64,000 bases of DNA, from assembly GCF_020005365.1 (NCBI RefSeq), contig NZ_JACNML010000011.1, positions 1-64,000 of the forward strand, given 5' to 3'. How positions within the stretch are numbered: position 1 is the first letter of the stretch; the number at the start of each line of letters is the position of its first letter. The notes under the pieces were generated by a model. It saw only the letters and a program-made list of their open reading frames with translations, did not search any database and was not told where the DNA came from. The position numbers and the translations under genes were made by a program. Shown here piece after piece: positions 8,164-17,659 of this stretch. The DNA is from Kangiella shandongensis. GTDB taxonomy: Bacteria; Pseudomonadota; Gammaproteobacteria; Enterobacterales; Kangiellaceae.

Positions 8164-9186
8164 CTAGTAACGAACGCGTTCTACCGTAAACCCTTTTTCT
8201 TCAAGGTAGTGGTTAATGCTTTTATCCCCACCATAATGAGCAGCTCCAACCACAGCAAAGAGAGCTTTACCTTGCTCAATCTGCTCTGCAATGCCGTCGG
8301 CCATGCCACGGTTGCGTTTGTACAATAGGGCATCCATAAACTGCTCATAGGAAGCTTGGTCTAGCCCCTTTTCTTCAGCTTCTAAGAGACTGCTGGCGAC
8401 AAACTCTTCAACTTTGCCTTGCTTCCATGCCGCGACCAGCTCAGAAGTTTCATCTTCTTCTTTAGTGACCACGCTGTACAGGAACATATCCTGCAACTCT
8501 AAAGGTAATGTATCGAAGACACTGAGCTGGAAATCAAAGGTTTCCAGTTCAATGATGTCTTTCTGGTGCTTTTTGGCTTCACTTAAAAAATGCATGTCGA
8601 CGCCATACTTTTCGCTATACCCCGATTGCTGCATGCTTAATGCTTCCAGCGTCATGGCTGCAAACCAGGGTTCGAACGAGTTAAACATCTGGCAAGGGCT
8701 TTTCGTCTCGGTGCAGTACTCCTGGTATTCGCTTAATGTCTCTTCACTCAGAACCGACACTAGCGTGTTATCTGGATCCATCGCTATTTCCTGCACAGTT
8801 TGTGCCATTTCGGCCTGGTTAATGCTGGATAGATCAATTTCGACCGCAATGGCATCAGAGGCTTCATAAGCTTGTGTGACTGGCTGAGGCAGGGGATACA
8901 TAGTGGCCTCGCCCATATGAATGGAACCAAACAAATAGGAGGCGGTGCCGTTATGCTCGATCTTCCATAATGCGGGTTTATAAGCGGGATCGGCGGTTTG
9001 GGCATCGGCCATTTGTTCTTGTGGCGCGGTTTCTGTCTGGTCGGTTGCTGGTTGCTGTTCAGACTGAGTCGACTCAACTTTTTGCTTAGAGTTGCTGTCT
9101 TTTACTGCCTTGTCTGGTTTCTGATCATCACCACAGGCGGAGAGGCCGATTAAACTCGCAAAAATTATCCCTAAATACTTCTTCAT
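8164..9186 (-). CDS. TraB/GumN family lipoprotein
   Basis: This 340-residue protein has a lipobox ending LIGLSAC (Cys18), then a low-complexity Gln/Thr/Glu linker (about 25-65). A TraB/GumN (TIKI-like) domain follows, recognised from YLFGSIHMGEATMYPLP, AVEIDLSS, MHFLSEAKK, ELETFDFQL and the C-terminal AVVGAAHYGGDKS. Eukaryotic TIKI relatives are metal-dependent proteases using the conserved Gx2H/E residues. For bacterial members activity is mostly untested. The lipoprotein signal points to attachment in the envelope. It follows an ATP-grasp gene by 28 bp on the same strand, probably co-transcribed. Confidence 0.87.
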   Translation of the reverse strand: MKKYLGIIFASLIGLSACGDDQKPDKAVKDSNSKQKVESTQSEQQPATDQTETAPQEQMADAQTADPAYKPALWKIEHNGTASYLFGSIHMGEATMYPLPQPVTQAYEASDAIAVEIDLSSINQAEMAQTVQEIAMDPDNTLVSVLSEETLSEYQEYCTETKSPCQMFNSFEPWFAAMTLEALSMQQSGYSEKYGVDMHFLSEAKKHQKDIIELETFDFQLSVFDTLPLELQDMFLYSVVTKEEDETSELVAAWKQGKVEEFVASSLLEAEEKGLDQASYEQFMDALLYKRNRGMADGIAEQIEQGKALFAVVGAAHYGGDKSINHYLEEKGFTVERVRY

Positions 9187-9214
9187 TTATTTGCTCCAAC
9201 TTCAATATTATGTA

Positions 9215-10108
9215 TTAGCTTTGATGGGTATGCTTGATGGCATTTACAAGTGCCTGGGCGAACATTTTACAACTTTCCTTGCCGCCATGACGGAAAAAAA
9301 GCGACGGTTCGATTAACTCTAATTCATTAACAAATGCCGCTCCGTCTTTATGATGAAGGAAGTCGACTCGGGCATAAAGCGGCGCACCGACTTGGGCCGT
9401 TACGTGCTGTATGGCTTTTTCTGCCAACTCCTGTTCAGCTTCGCTCAGGTGGTATACAAAGTCGCTAGCACCATAGTCATCCTGTACCCGAAAGTCACCC
9501 TTAACGGGAACCTTACGGGTACCATGACTGTATTTACCATTAAAGAAAATACCTGACGTCTCGCCAAAGGTTTCGACATTGGCTAAGTAAGGTTGTAACA
9601 CCAAGTCTTCTTTGGTGCATAAACGGTCGACATGCTGTTGAGCGGCTGACAGTTCTTCTTCAGAAGACAACGAGAAGCGAAGGCATTCGCGGGCATTGGC
9701 ACCGATCAGAGGCTTAAGGAAGCCTCTTTGCCAGCCATGTTTACCCATTAGCGCTGCAACATCGTATGTTTGACCCCGAATTAACCATTCGGAAGGAGTA
9801 ATGGCTATACCAGCTTGCTCCAGTTCTCGAAGGTATCGCTTGTGACTGTTCCACTCGATAATGGGCTTCGGATTGAGCAGTTGCGTCTGTCTGCTGACCC
9901 GATCAATCCACTGCATAAACTCATCAATCCGTTCCTGATAGTCCCAGGTCGTGCGAAGCAGGCAGGCATCGAACTGTGACCAGTCACAGTCGGTGTCCCA
10001 CGGCAGTATTTGGTAGTTGATGTCGAGTGCATCCAGTTCGCTGAAAAAAGGAAGATCGTCTTTTTCCCAGTCAGGGAGGTCTCGGCAGCTGGCTATGGCT
10101 AAGTTCAT
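9215..10108 (-). CDS. ATP-grasp superfamily ligase, RimK/glutathione synthetase-like
   Basis: This cytoplasmic protein of 297 residues has an ATP-grasp fold similar to a family that includes the cycloserine ligase DcsG and RimK-like ligases. Visible landmarks are LLRTTWDYQERIDEF, NPKPIIEWNSHKRYL (end of the preATP-grasp domain), GFLKPLIGANARE, LVLQPYLANVETFGET and the Mg-binding end ARVDFLHH...FVNELELIEPSLFF. Such enzymes activate a carboxylate as acyl phosphate and join it to an amine or thiol. The substrate is not predictable here. It precedes the TraB/GumN lipoprotein gene in a probable two-gene unit. Confidence 0.82.
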   Translation of the reverse strand: MNLAIASCRDLPDWEKDDLPFFSELDALDINYQILPWDTDCDWSQFDACLLRTTWDYQERIDEFMQWIDRVSRQTQLLNPKPIIEWNSHKRYLRELEQAGIAITPSEWLIRGQTYDVAALMGKHGWQRGFLKPLIGANARECLRFSLSSEEELSAAQQHVDRLCTKEDLVLQPYLANVETFGETSGIFFNGKYSHGTRKVPVKGDFRVQDDYGASDFVYHLSEAEQELAEKAIQHVTAQVGAPLYARVDFLHHKDGAAFVNELELIEPSLFFRHGGKESCKMFAQALVNAIKHTHQS

Positions 10109-10231
10109 GCAGTCAATGTCATTTCGCTATTTAACAAATAGCGCCAGTGAATCTTTATAGCTTACACTAGCAACCGTAAAATATCCTCGATCTGAAAGGA
10201 AAAAATGTGATCCATCAAACAACCTTTGTGA

Positions 10232-12673
10232 CTAATAATTGATGGTGTTACGCGCCAGACGAGCTTCTCGGCTCAGTAATTTCGACAGCTGACTGGCTGG
10301 CATCGGGTGATAAAAGAAAATACCCTGTCCCATGTGGCAGCCTAATGACTTCAAAGTATTGTATTGGTTCGGGGTTTCGATCCCTTCGGCGACAGTTTTC
10401 AGATTCAGGCTCTGTGCCAGAGAAATAATGGTTTGGATAATATTAAGGTTGACCTTATGGTCATTACAGTTGGGGCTTAAACGGGAGACAAAGTATTTAT
10501 CGATCTTCAGATTATCAACCGGTAGCTGACTGAGGTAGGCCAGTGAGGAATAGCCTTTGCCGAAATCATCGATGGATAGCTTTATGCCCTTTTCCTGCAA
10601 CTGATTGAGGACTTTCACGGTGTTAATGACATCGGTCATGGCTGCGCTTTCGGTGATTTCAACCTCCAGCATTTTACCCGATACGCCAAACTGAGAGATG
10701 GTATCGTTTAGGTTATGAACCAGGTCGAAATACTTTAAGTCCTTTACAGAAAGATTAAAAGCAATTGGTATATCGATGCCCATGCCATGCCACTCGACCG
10801 ATTGCCGGCAAACCATTTTGGTAACCAACTGACTTAAATCATGAATCAGCCCCGTTTCTTCGGCGATTGGGATAAAAATATTGGGAGGAATGCTGCCGCT
10901 TTCACTATCGTCCCAACGGCAAAGCGCCTCGACGCTGGTGATTTTACCAGAGATAATATCGACTCGAGGCTGGAAGAAGAGGTGTAGTTGCTGGTCGGCG
11001 ATAGCAATCTTGAGTTTCTTTTCTATCATGCGGCGCTTATTTTCCTGTTGGCTGTATTTGCGCTGATAGAACTTGAATCGATTACGTGCAGACTTCGCCG
11101 AGTACATCGCCATATCGGCAAAACGGAACAAGTCTTCCGCATTATCACTGTGATCTGGATACATACTGATCCCAATACTGGCACCGGACTGAACTCGGTG
11201 TGGACCGGCCTGTATCGGGTTTTTCAGGTGACGCAGTAAGCGCTCCGCGACGGCCTGTGCTTCGTGAATCTCTGTGTTAGGCAACACGATGGCAAATTCG
11301 TCACCGCCTACTCGAGCCAAGGTGTCACCGTTGCGTAAGCACTTTTTCATAAACTCAGTAACAGAAATGAGTAGCTCGTCGCCGATAGAGTGTCCGAGGG
11401 TATCGTTAATTTGTTTAAAGCGATCCAGATCGACGTACATAAAGGCCAGCTTTGATCGTTTGGCCTGGCAGCTTTCAATATCCCTCAGTAGACAGTTACG
11501 CAATAGGTGCCGATTGGCTAAACCGGTCAGTGAGTCGTAATTGGCTAAACGGTGGATTTCCTGCTCTGCCTCTTTACGATCATTAATTGCATGGAAGTTG
11601 ATTGTCACACCCTGGATATCAGGATCGTTCAGATGATTTGCCAGGCGACTCTCGATCCAGATAATATCGCCATTCTTATGCCGGATACGGCGCTCAACAA
11701 CCGAGGAGGCCCCGGGATTTTCCGCTACATAACGCAGGTTCAGAGTTGCATCGTCCCGATCATCTTCATAAATAAAGCTGTCCAGGGTTTTGCCTAGTAA
11801 ATCATCCTCGGAATACCCCGTAACACGCGTCACAGAGGGAGAAATGTAAGTAACCTTGCCATCCTTGTTGTACATCAAAATGCAGTCGTAACTGTTTTCG
11901 ACCAGCGTCCGGTAGTACTTGTCCTTTTGACGGAGGGCGTTCTCAGCTTCCTGACCTTTATTCATCTTATGAATCGTGCCAATCTCGATGAGGGGATCGC
12001 CATCATCGGTCCTGGAATAGATAGTGCTATGCACCTGTACCCACAACCAGTCGCCGTTTTTATGCTGCAAGCGGAACTCTACCGGCACCACGGTGCGATC
12101 ACTGCTTTGCCGCAGAATCTCTTCCTGTTGTTGCACTGCCTCGAAATCATCAGGGTGAATAAAGCTGTATACGCCATCGTTCATGGCCATGATTTCCTGT
12201 TCGGTATAACCTAATAGCTTGGAATAGTTTTGCAACCCCTCTGAAAATATTTTTTCTTTACAATCAAGAACATAAATAAATATCGGTGAGTTCTGGATGA
12301 CGGTTTCTTTATAATCTTTGACCACATCCTGAATATCGGGAGAGGCGAGGTTCAAGCTGGGTAGCGTCTGCAGAGACAGGATCTGGTCGACGTGAGATTC
12401 GCCCTTTTTGAGTTTTAAGGATGAGACAATAAATTCGCGATCGACGCCAAGTTGCGGCAGGGTGATGATAGCGCGACTTTCTGAACCATTATGGAGCGAA
12501 CGGGGGAGCAGGGATTCGATGGAAGTGCCTTGAAGCAGTGTCGGTGAAACCACCGGATCAATCGAAATCACTTTAATGACATGCGTTTTACTGCATACCA
12601 GTAGTGCTGAATAATCGTTAGAGAATAAGCGGTTTAGTAGCTGCTTATCCAGTGGCTTAATCCTTTGCTCCAA
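10232..12673 (-). CDS. PAS-PAS-GGDEF-EAL cyclic-di-GMP turnover protein
   Basis: This 813-residue soluble sensor has an N-terminal region of unknown type (1-120) and two PAS domains (about 130-240 and 255-370, with YTEQEIMAM, VHPDD-like FIHPDDF and GYSEDDLLGK). An intact GGDEF (about 456-460 in RVGGDEFAIVLP) with an RxxD inhibitory site (RNGD) follows, then an EAL domain. The EAL domain keeps SVEALCRW, FNLSVKDL, EITESA, IDDFGKGYSS and KIDKYFV, so both diguanylate cyclase and phosphodiesterase sites look complete. No membrane segment is seen. The apparent start is TTG with GGGG five bases before; the exact start is uncertain. It likely acts alone, monocistronic. Confidence 0.92.
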   Translation of the reverse strand: MEQRIKPLDKQLLNRLFSNDYSALLVCSKTHVIKVISIDPVVSPTLLQGTSIESLLPRSLHNGSESRAIITLPQLGVDREFIVSSLKLKKGESHVDQILSLQTLPSLNLASPDIQDVVKDYKETVIQNSPIFIYVLDCKEKIFSEGLQNYSKLLGYTEQEIMAMNDGVYSFIHPDDFEAVQQQEEILRQSSDRTVVPVEFRLQHKNGDWLWVQVHSTIYSRTDDGDPLIEIGTIHKMNKGQEAENALRQKDKYYRTLVENSYDCILMYNKDGKVTYISPSVTRVTGYSEDDLLGKTLDSFIYEDDRDDATLNLRYVAENPGASSVVERRIRHKNGDIIWIESRLANHLNDPDIQGVTINFHAINDRKEAEQEIHRLANYDSLTGLANRHLLRNCLLRDIESCQAKRSKLAFMYVDLDRFKQINDTLGHSIGDELLISVTEFMKKCLRNGDTLARVGGDEFAIVLPNTEIHEAQAVAERLLRHLKNPIQAGPHRVQSGASIGISMYPDHSDNAEDLFRFADMAMYSAKSARNRFKFYQRKYSQQENKRRMIEKKLKIAIADQQLHLFFQPRVDIISGKITSVEALCRWDDSESGSIPPNIFIPIAEETGLIHDLSQLVTKMVCRQSVEWHGMGIDIPIAFNLSVKDLKYFDLVHNLNDTISQFGVSGKMLEVEITESAAMTDVINTVKVLNQLQEKGIKLSIDDFGKGYSSLAYLSQLPVDNLKIDKYFVSRLSPNCNDHKVNLNIIQTIISLAQSLNLKTVAEGIETPNQYNTLKSLGCHMGQGIFFYHPMPASQLSKLLSREARLARNTINY

Positions 12674-12825
12674 TTGAACCCCATGCGTAAAGCTATTATT
12701 TAAGATAATAATCTATGTTTAGAATAGCCTGAGCTAGAGTTTTGTCAAATGATTCAATGTGGGTTTTATTTTGCGATTACGAAGTTTATCGCTAAAATAA
12801 GGCAAGCTTATAGCAAAGATATCTT

Positions 12826-13356
12826 ATGACAATTCGAACTTTTCAGAAAAAAACACCGAAAATTGGTAATAAAGCTTTTGTTGATGAATCGGCTTTGGTC
12901 TTGGGGGACGTGGTTATTGGGGAGGATAGCTCCATTTGGCCGATGGCGGTGTTAAGAGGGGATGTTCATGCGATACGGGTTGGTAAGAGAACCAGCATCC
13001 AGGATGGTACCGTGTGCCATGTAACCCACGCAGGCCCGTACGATCCGGAAGGGCACGATCTGATTATTGGTGACAATGTGACGGTCGGTCATAAAGCGAT
13101 CCTGCACGGTTGTACCATTGAGGATAACTGCTTAATCGGTATGGGGGCCGTGGTGATGGATGGTGCCATTGTGCGACAAAATGCAATTATTGGTGCTAAC
13201 AGTCTGGTGCCTCCGGGACGAGAGCTGACCGGTGGTTACTTATGGGTGGGCTCGCCGGCACGTAAGATTCGCAAGTTAACGGATGAGGAAGTTAAGTTCT
13301 TCAAATACTCGGCAGATAATTACGTTAAACTTAAGAATGAACATATGGCTGATTGA
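12826..13356 (+). CDS. gamma-class carbonic anhydrase family protein (YrdA-like)
   Basis: This left-handed beta-helix hexapeptide-repeat protein of 176 residues would form trimers with zinc between subunits. The conserved stretch SIWPMAVLRGDVHAIRVG, then CHVTH (His65/68), GHKAILHGC (His89, His94) and IGMGAVVMDG match the gamma-carbonic anhydrase/YrdA family. The zinc-ligand histidines are present. The family interconverts CO2 and bicarbonate, but many YrdA proteins show no measured activity, so the reaction is tentative. No signal peptide is seen. It is a single gene followed by a strong terminator. Confidence 0.9.
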   Translation: MTIRTFQKKTPKIGNKAFVDESALVLGDVVIGEDSSIWPMAVLRGDVHAIRVGKRTSIQDGTVCHVTHAGPYDPEGHDLIIGDNVTVGHKAILHGCTIEDNCLIGMGAVVMDGAIVRQNAIIGANSLVPPGRELTGGYLWVGSPARKIRKLTDEEVKFFKYSADNYVKLKNEHMAD

Positions 13357-13379
13357 GCACAGTCACTCACAGAGACATA

Positions 13380-13406
13380 AAAAAACCGGCTAATAGCCGG
13401 TTTTTT
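13380..13406. terminator. bidirectional intrinsic terminator
   Basis: The inverted repeat AAAAAACCGGCT / AGCCGGTTTTTT with a 3-base loop lies between the convergent carbonic anhydrase gene (ends 13356) and DUF481 gene (ends 13424). It has a U-run on either strand. Confidence 0.9.
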
Positions 13407-13423
13407 CTTCTGCCCAATGCGGA

Positions 13424-14155
13424 TTAGAAGCTGTAGCTGATACCGATAGTGGTGGTACGGTCAGTTTTCTCTGCACCTTCTGGAACCACCGAGTTGTAGT
13501 TGATCAGGTAAGAGAGCTTCATCGCCAGATTGTCTGAAATCTTGGTGGTGACGGCCGATTTTGAGACGTAGGTATCAACGTCCTGGCCCCAGACAGCACT
13601 AACTATTTGAGTAAAACGGGCAGTATCCGTAAGCTGGTGAGCAAAATCGAGGTCACCACGCAATACGCTTTCTTTCTCATGCTCACCAATAAAGACGGCA
13701 TTAATACGATAACCTAAACCGAAGCCGAGTGAGAAATGGCCGTTATCACTTTTGTAGAATTGGTGACCGTAACCAACGTAAGCACCTGCCTGATAATCAT
13801 AAGCACCGAAATAATCGTTATTGTAATCAACGATACCGTACAAGAAGCTCTTTTCGGACAAGTCGTAACGGTTGTTCCAGGCAAAGGTATAATTTTCTGC
13901 CTCGCGATCACCGTCGCTGGAGTTCGTGACACCGGTAATCTGAATACCTGTCGACCAGTTTTCTGTAGCGCGAGCCACCCAGTCGAATTCGCCATTTAAA
14001 CTTTCAGTTTCTGTGTTACCTGAGGTCTTGATATAGCCCACATCAATGTTACCCAGATAGCCTTCGTCTGGGGCATTGGATAGCAGACCGTCGGCAAAAG
14101 CTGTTGGAGCCGCGAAAATGACAGCCAGGGCTGTAACAGTTTTTTTCATTGTCAT
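13424..14155 (-). CDS. DUF481 family outer-membrane beta-barrel protein
   Basis: This secreted protein of about 243 residues has a clear signal peptide (MTMKKTVTALAVIFAAPTAFA). Alternating beta-strands rich in Tyr, Trp and Gly follow, ending in the aromatic C-terminal SYSF typical of outer-membrane barrels. Segments such as DVGYIKTSGNTETESLNGEF and YGIVDYNNDYFGAYDYQAGAYVGYG fit DUF481 (YdiY-like). The ATG at 14155 is preferred to the upstream TTG (14170). The DUF481 family has no settled function. It is flanked by a terminator downstream and an AT-rich promoter region upstream, suggesting monocistronic expression. Confidence 0.87.
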   Translation of the reverse strand: MTMKKTVTALAVIFAAPTAFADGLLSNAPDEGYLGNIDVGYIKTSGNTETESLNGEFDWVARATENWSTGIQITGVTNSSDGDREAENYTFAWNNRYDLSEKSFLYGIVDYNNDYFGAYDYQAGAYVGYGHQFYKSDNGHFSLGFGLGYRINAVFIGEHEKESVLRGDLDFAHQLTDTARFTQIVSAVWGQDVDTYVSKSAVTTKISDNLAMKLSYLINYNSVVPEGAEKTDRTTTIGISYSF

Positions 14156-14251
14156 AATCAAATCTCGCAAACTAAATTTTTACAATTAAAAAGGGGGAGT
14201 CTAGCGGGCCAAATTGTAACATTAATCAGGCCTTCGTCAGCAACTAAAACG

Positions 14252-15028
14252 TCAAGAAACGTCAAGCTTTTCGCGGGCCCAGTCAAATATCGAAGGATAG
14301 CTCAGGCGCATGCGTTTTAAGAGCGCCGATTGATATTTTTTATCGAGCGATAGCGCGTCATAACGACCAGTCTTCACAAAGTCCTGCAGCTGCTTTCGGG
14401 TAAAAGGGTGGCCATCGGAAGCGATAGCCATATCGACTTCGCGTTCACTGGCATAACTCAGCCAACGACAGAGATCGTCTTCGTGGATCAGATTGAAGCA
14501 TTTTGGATCGAGATATTTTTCTTCGTCGAGCAGGTTATCAATCAGTTTCTGGCGTTGTTTGGAATACAATCCTGAGGCTCGAATGATGCTGGTATGAGCG
14601 TGTAGCTTGAGAAGCGCCTTTTCGGCATCCAGCAGCACTTTGCCAGAAAAACTGGCAGGCTTAGGATCGGTAGACTCATCAATAACGGATTCAAGATTAC
14701 CGCCGTAGACCGAGGTTGAAGAGACGAAGGTGCAATGAAAACTGTCTTGCTGCTTATGAAGTTCGTCAATCAGGCGCGCCACCGCATGGATATAGGTCTG
14801 ACGGTAAGCTACTTCGGTTCGTTCATCAGGCGCGACGATAATAAAAACCTGGTCCAGTTTGGGAAGCTCTGGCAGTTCAACGCCTGCTTTTAGCAGGTTA
14901 AACTGGATATGATTATCTGACCATTCCTTCTCAGAGCGTGACAAAGTAATAGGATTTTCACCTTCATTCTTAAGGTGATGATAGAAGCGCTGACCAAGTT
15001 TGCCAGTGCCTACGATTAAAGTATTCAT
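14252..15028 (-). CDS. NAD(P)-dependent epimerase/dehydratase-like protein (YeeZ-like)
   Basis: This 258-residue Rossmann-fold protein begins with the dinucleotide motif IVGTGKLGQRF. The region FVSSTSVYGGNLESVIDESTDP resembles the Ser/Tyr region of extended SDRs, and IIRASGLYSKQR and LIHEDDLCRWL match the YeeZ/NAD-dependent epimerase group. It has a shortened C-terminal domain compared with true sugar epimerases. It sits 3 bp after gmhB in the glyQ-glyS-gmhB unit. A nucleotide-sugar substrate linked to heptose or LPS synthesis is possible but unproven. Confidence 0.82.
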   Translation of the reverse strand: MNTLIVGTGKLGQRFYHHLKNEGENPITLSRSEKEWSDNHIQFNLLKAGVELPELPKLDQVFIIVAPDERTEVAYRQTYIHAVARLIDELHKQQDSFHCTFVSSTSVYGGNLESVIDESTDPKPASFSGKVLLDAEKALLKLHAHTSIIRASGLYSKQRQKLIDNLLDEEKYLDPKCFNLIHEDDLCRWLSYASEREVDMAIASDGHPFTRKQLQDFVKTGRYDALSLDKKYQSALLKRMRLSYPSIFDWAREKLDVS

Positions 15029-15031
15029 TGT

Positions 15032-15583
15032 TTATTTCTCTGAGTTGATAGCTTCTACAAGTTTCGCCAGGCTTTTTTCGACGGTGATATTTTCGCCCGC
15101 CAGTTTATCCAACGTTTTTAACCCTTTGCCTGTGAGTAGCAGCACAAAATCGCAGCCAAATTCCTGCGCACAGTGATAATCTGAGCTGGAATCGCCGATA
15201 AAGACCACTTCTTCGGGTTGTGCACCAAATTTTTTCGCAATACGCTGTAACATGGTTGGTTTGGGTTTGCGACAGTCACAGCCGTCGTCCGGGTGGTGTG
15301 GGCAGAACTCAACCTGATCGATATGTCCGTCATGCTCATCCAACAGCTTCGCCATTTTTTGATGCATAGCATCTAAAACAGACTCATCATAAAAACCACG
15401 GCCAATACCCGACTGGTTTGTGGCGATGGCGACTTTAAAATGTTTATTTAAAGCCGCTACAGCCGGCAAACTTCCTGCGATGGGAATCCACTCTTCTGGC
15501 GATTTGATATAAGCATCTGAATCGTGATTAATCACGCCATCACGATCCAGTACAACCACTTTTTTTACTGACCAATTGATCAT
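15032..15583 (-). CDS. gmhB: D-glycero-beta-D-manno-heptose-1,7-bisphosphate 7-phosphatase
   Basis: This HAD-superfamily phosphatase of 183 residues removes the 7-phosphate in ADP-heptose synthesis for LPS inner core. The nucleophile motif VVLDRDGVIN gives Asp13 and Asp15, ATNQSGIGRGFY and FIGDSSSDYHCA are the further HAD motifs, and CPHHPDDGCDCRKPKP is the four-ligand zinc loop diagnostic for GmhB. The ATG at 15583 lies 15 bp after glyS. The glyQ-glyS-gmhB order is conserved in many gammaproteobacteria. Confidence 0.94.
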   Translation of the reverse strand: MINWSVKKVVVLDRDGVINHDSDAYIKSPEEWIPIAGSLPAVAALNKHFKVAIATNQSGIGRGFYDESVLDAMHQKMAKLLDEHDGHIDQVEFCPHHPDDGCDCRKPKPTMLQRIAKKFGAQPEEVVFIGDSSSDYHCAQEFGCDFVLLLTGKGLKTLDKLAGENITVEKSLAKLVEAINSEK

Positions 15584-15598
15584 ATAAATCTTGCAGTC

Positions 15599-17659
15599 TT
15601 AGTTTTGTAGCTGTGAAATGTCAGCAACTGAGCCAAACATATCCTGTAGTTTTTTAAGCAAAGCCAGACGGTTGGCTTTAATCGCCGGATCGTCGGCATT
15701 CACCATGACATGGTCGAAGAATGCATCAACGTCGTGGCGCAGTGCTGCCAGACGCGTTAAGCGTTCCTGATAGTTATCGATTGATACCAGCTCAGCTTCA
15801 ACGGAAGCAATGGTTTTTGCCAGTGACTGCTCTTCGCTTTCTTGCAGTAACTTACTGTTTATCGTGTCGGGAACTTCAACGTCAGCTTTTGCCAGAATAT
15901 TTTTCACACGCTTGTTAGCCGCAGACAGGCTTTCCGCTTCTGTTAGCGTCTGGAAGTGCTGCACGGCTTTCAAACGCTGATCAAAATCCAGTGGTTTAGT
16001 TGGCTTTAATGCCATGACCGCATTAATACTGTTAGCACTGATGCCCTGATCGGCATACCAAGATTTGAAACGATCGAAAATAAAGGACAAGAGATCGGTT
16101 TTGACCGAATCATTGCTCAGCTTGCCATCAAACTGTTTCGCAGCGGCTTCGATCAGATCGACTAAGTCCAGTTCCAGCTGGTTTTCAATAAGGGTGCGTA
16201 ACAGGCCTATCGCAGCTCGACGCAGGGCGAAAGGATCCTTGGCGCCTTTGGGAGCCTGACCGATCCCAAAGATACCGACCAGCGTATCCACACGATCGGC
16301 AATGGCCAGACATTGGCCGACTGGGTTGGCCGCAAGCTTATCGCCAGAGAACTTGGGCAGGTACTGCTCGGTCATGGCAATAGCGACACTGTCGTCCTCA
16401 CCATCATGGCGCGCATAATAAGTTCCCATAATACCTTGTAACTTATCGAATTCACCGACCATCTGTGTGGTCAGATCGCACTTCGATAATAAACCGGCAC
16501 GATGAGCCAGTTCAGGCTCGGCACCAATACCTGGTGCAATCGTTTTCGCCAGCTCGGCAACGCGCTCTGCTTTTTCCTGCACGGTACCCAGTTGCTTTTG
16601 AAAAACGACTTTCTTAAGGCGCTCCTGTTGGCTTTCCAGGGGCGCCTGCTGATCTTTTTCATAGAAGAACATGGCATCGGCCAAACGCGGACGAATGACT
16701 TTTTCGTTGCCTTCAATGACGCTGCGTGGGTTCGAGCTTTCGATGTTACTGACGGTAATAAAGTTCGGTAACAGGTTGCCGCCTTTATCCAGTACGTGGA
16801 AATACTTCTGGTGTTCGGCCATGGACGAAATCAAACACTCCGACGGTACTTTAAGGAAGCGGGTTCCGAATTCGCCTGTTAAAGCAACGGGCCACTCGAC
16901 CAGTCCAGTCACTTCATCCAACAAATCAGGGTCAATTTGTGCAAAGCCACCCAGCTTTTCAGCCTCGGCTTTGACCTGCTCGGTAATCATGCGCTGACGC
17001 TCGTCATAATCGACGATAACGTGCTCGGCTTTGAGTTTGCTGACATAATCATCGGCATCGTGTAGCGATATCGGACCTTCGGCCATAAAGCGATGACCAT
17101 GACTGATATTGTCGGTATGAGTATCCAGAATGGTAGCTTCCAGTACGGACGAACCGTATAACAGCACGCTCCAGTGAACTGGGCGGATAAATTGCGCCGA
17201 GCTATCACCCCAGCGCATCGCTTTCGGGATCGGAAGCTTCTTCAGTGCCCCAACCAGGATATCTTCAATCAACGCGCTCAGCGTCTGGCCCTTTTGCGAG
17301 ATGGTATACCCCAAACGCTCGCCTTTATCAGTCTGGATGCGCTCGAGCTGGTCCACTTCAACACCACAGGATTTGGCGAAACCGGCTGCAGCAGGCTTTG
17401 GGTTGCCATCATCATCAAATGCCGCGGCCACTGCTGGCCCCAGACGTTCGACTTCTTTATCCGGTTGGGCGTCGCTTAAGTCGCGAACGATCAGAGCCAG
17501 TCGGCGTGGTGTGGCATACGCTTCTACCGTGCCAAACTCAAAATCTTTGGCTTTCAGAGCATCGCTGACGTTATTCTTCAGGGCGTCGCGTAATGTTTTT
17601 AAACTGACTGGAGGAAGCTCTTCCGTGCCCAGTTCAAATAATAGATCTGAATGGTGCAT
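15599..17659 (-). CDS. glyS: glycine--tRNA ligase beta subunit
   Basis: This 686-residue subunit of the bacterial alpha2beta2 glycyl-tRNA synthetase is close to E. coli GlyS (689). The start LLFELGTEELPP, RLALIVRDL, and RWGDSSAQFIRPVHWSV are family signatures. The HD-like middle domain (YYARHDGEDDSVA) and the C-terminal anticodon-binding DALR-like domain (FFDHVMVNADDPAIKANRLALL) are present. The beta subunit mainly binds and positions tRNA-Gly. Its ATG overlaps the glyQ stop by one base (TAATG), implying coupled translation and balanced subunits. Confidence 0.97.
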   Translation of the reverse strand: MHHSDLLFELGTEELPPVSLKTLRDALKNNVSDALKAKDFEFGTVEAYATPRRLALIVRDLSDAQPDKEVERLGPAVAAAFDDDGNPKPAAAGFAKSCGVEVDQLERIQTDKGERLGYTISQKGQTLSALIEDILVGALKKLPIPKAMRWGDSSAQFIRPVHWSVLLYGSSVLEATILDTHTDNISHGHRFMAEGPISLHDADDYVSKLKAEHVIVDYDERQRMITEQVKAEAEKLGGFAQIDPDLLDEVTGLVEWPVALTGEFGTRFLKVPSECLISSMAEHQKYFHVLDKGGNLLPNFITVSNIESSNPRSVIEGNEKVIRPRLADAMFFYEKDQQAPLESQQERLKKVVFQKQLGTVQEKAERVAELAKTIAPGIGAEPELAHRAGLLSKCDLTTQMVGEFDKLQGIMGTYYARHDGEDDSVAIAMTEQYLPKFSGDKLAANPVGQCLAIADRVDTLVGIFGIGQAPKGAKDPFALRRAAIGLLRTLIENQLELDLVDLIEAAAKQFDGKLSNDSVKTDLLSFIFDRFKSWYADQGISANSINAVMALKPTKPLDFDQRLKAVQHFQTLTEAESLSAANKRVKNILAKADVEVPDTINSKLLQESEEQSLAKTIASVEAELVSIDNYQERLTRLAALRHDVDAFFDHVMVNADDPAIKANRLALLKKLQDMFGSVADISQLQN

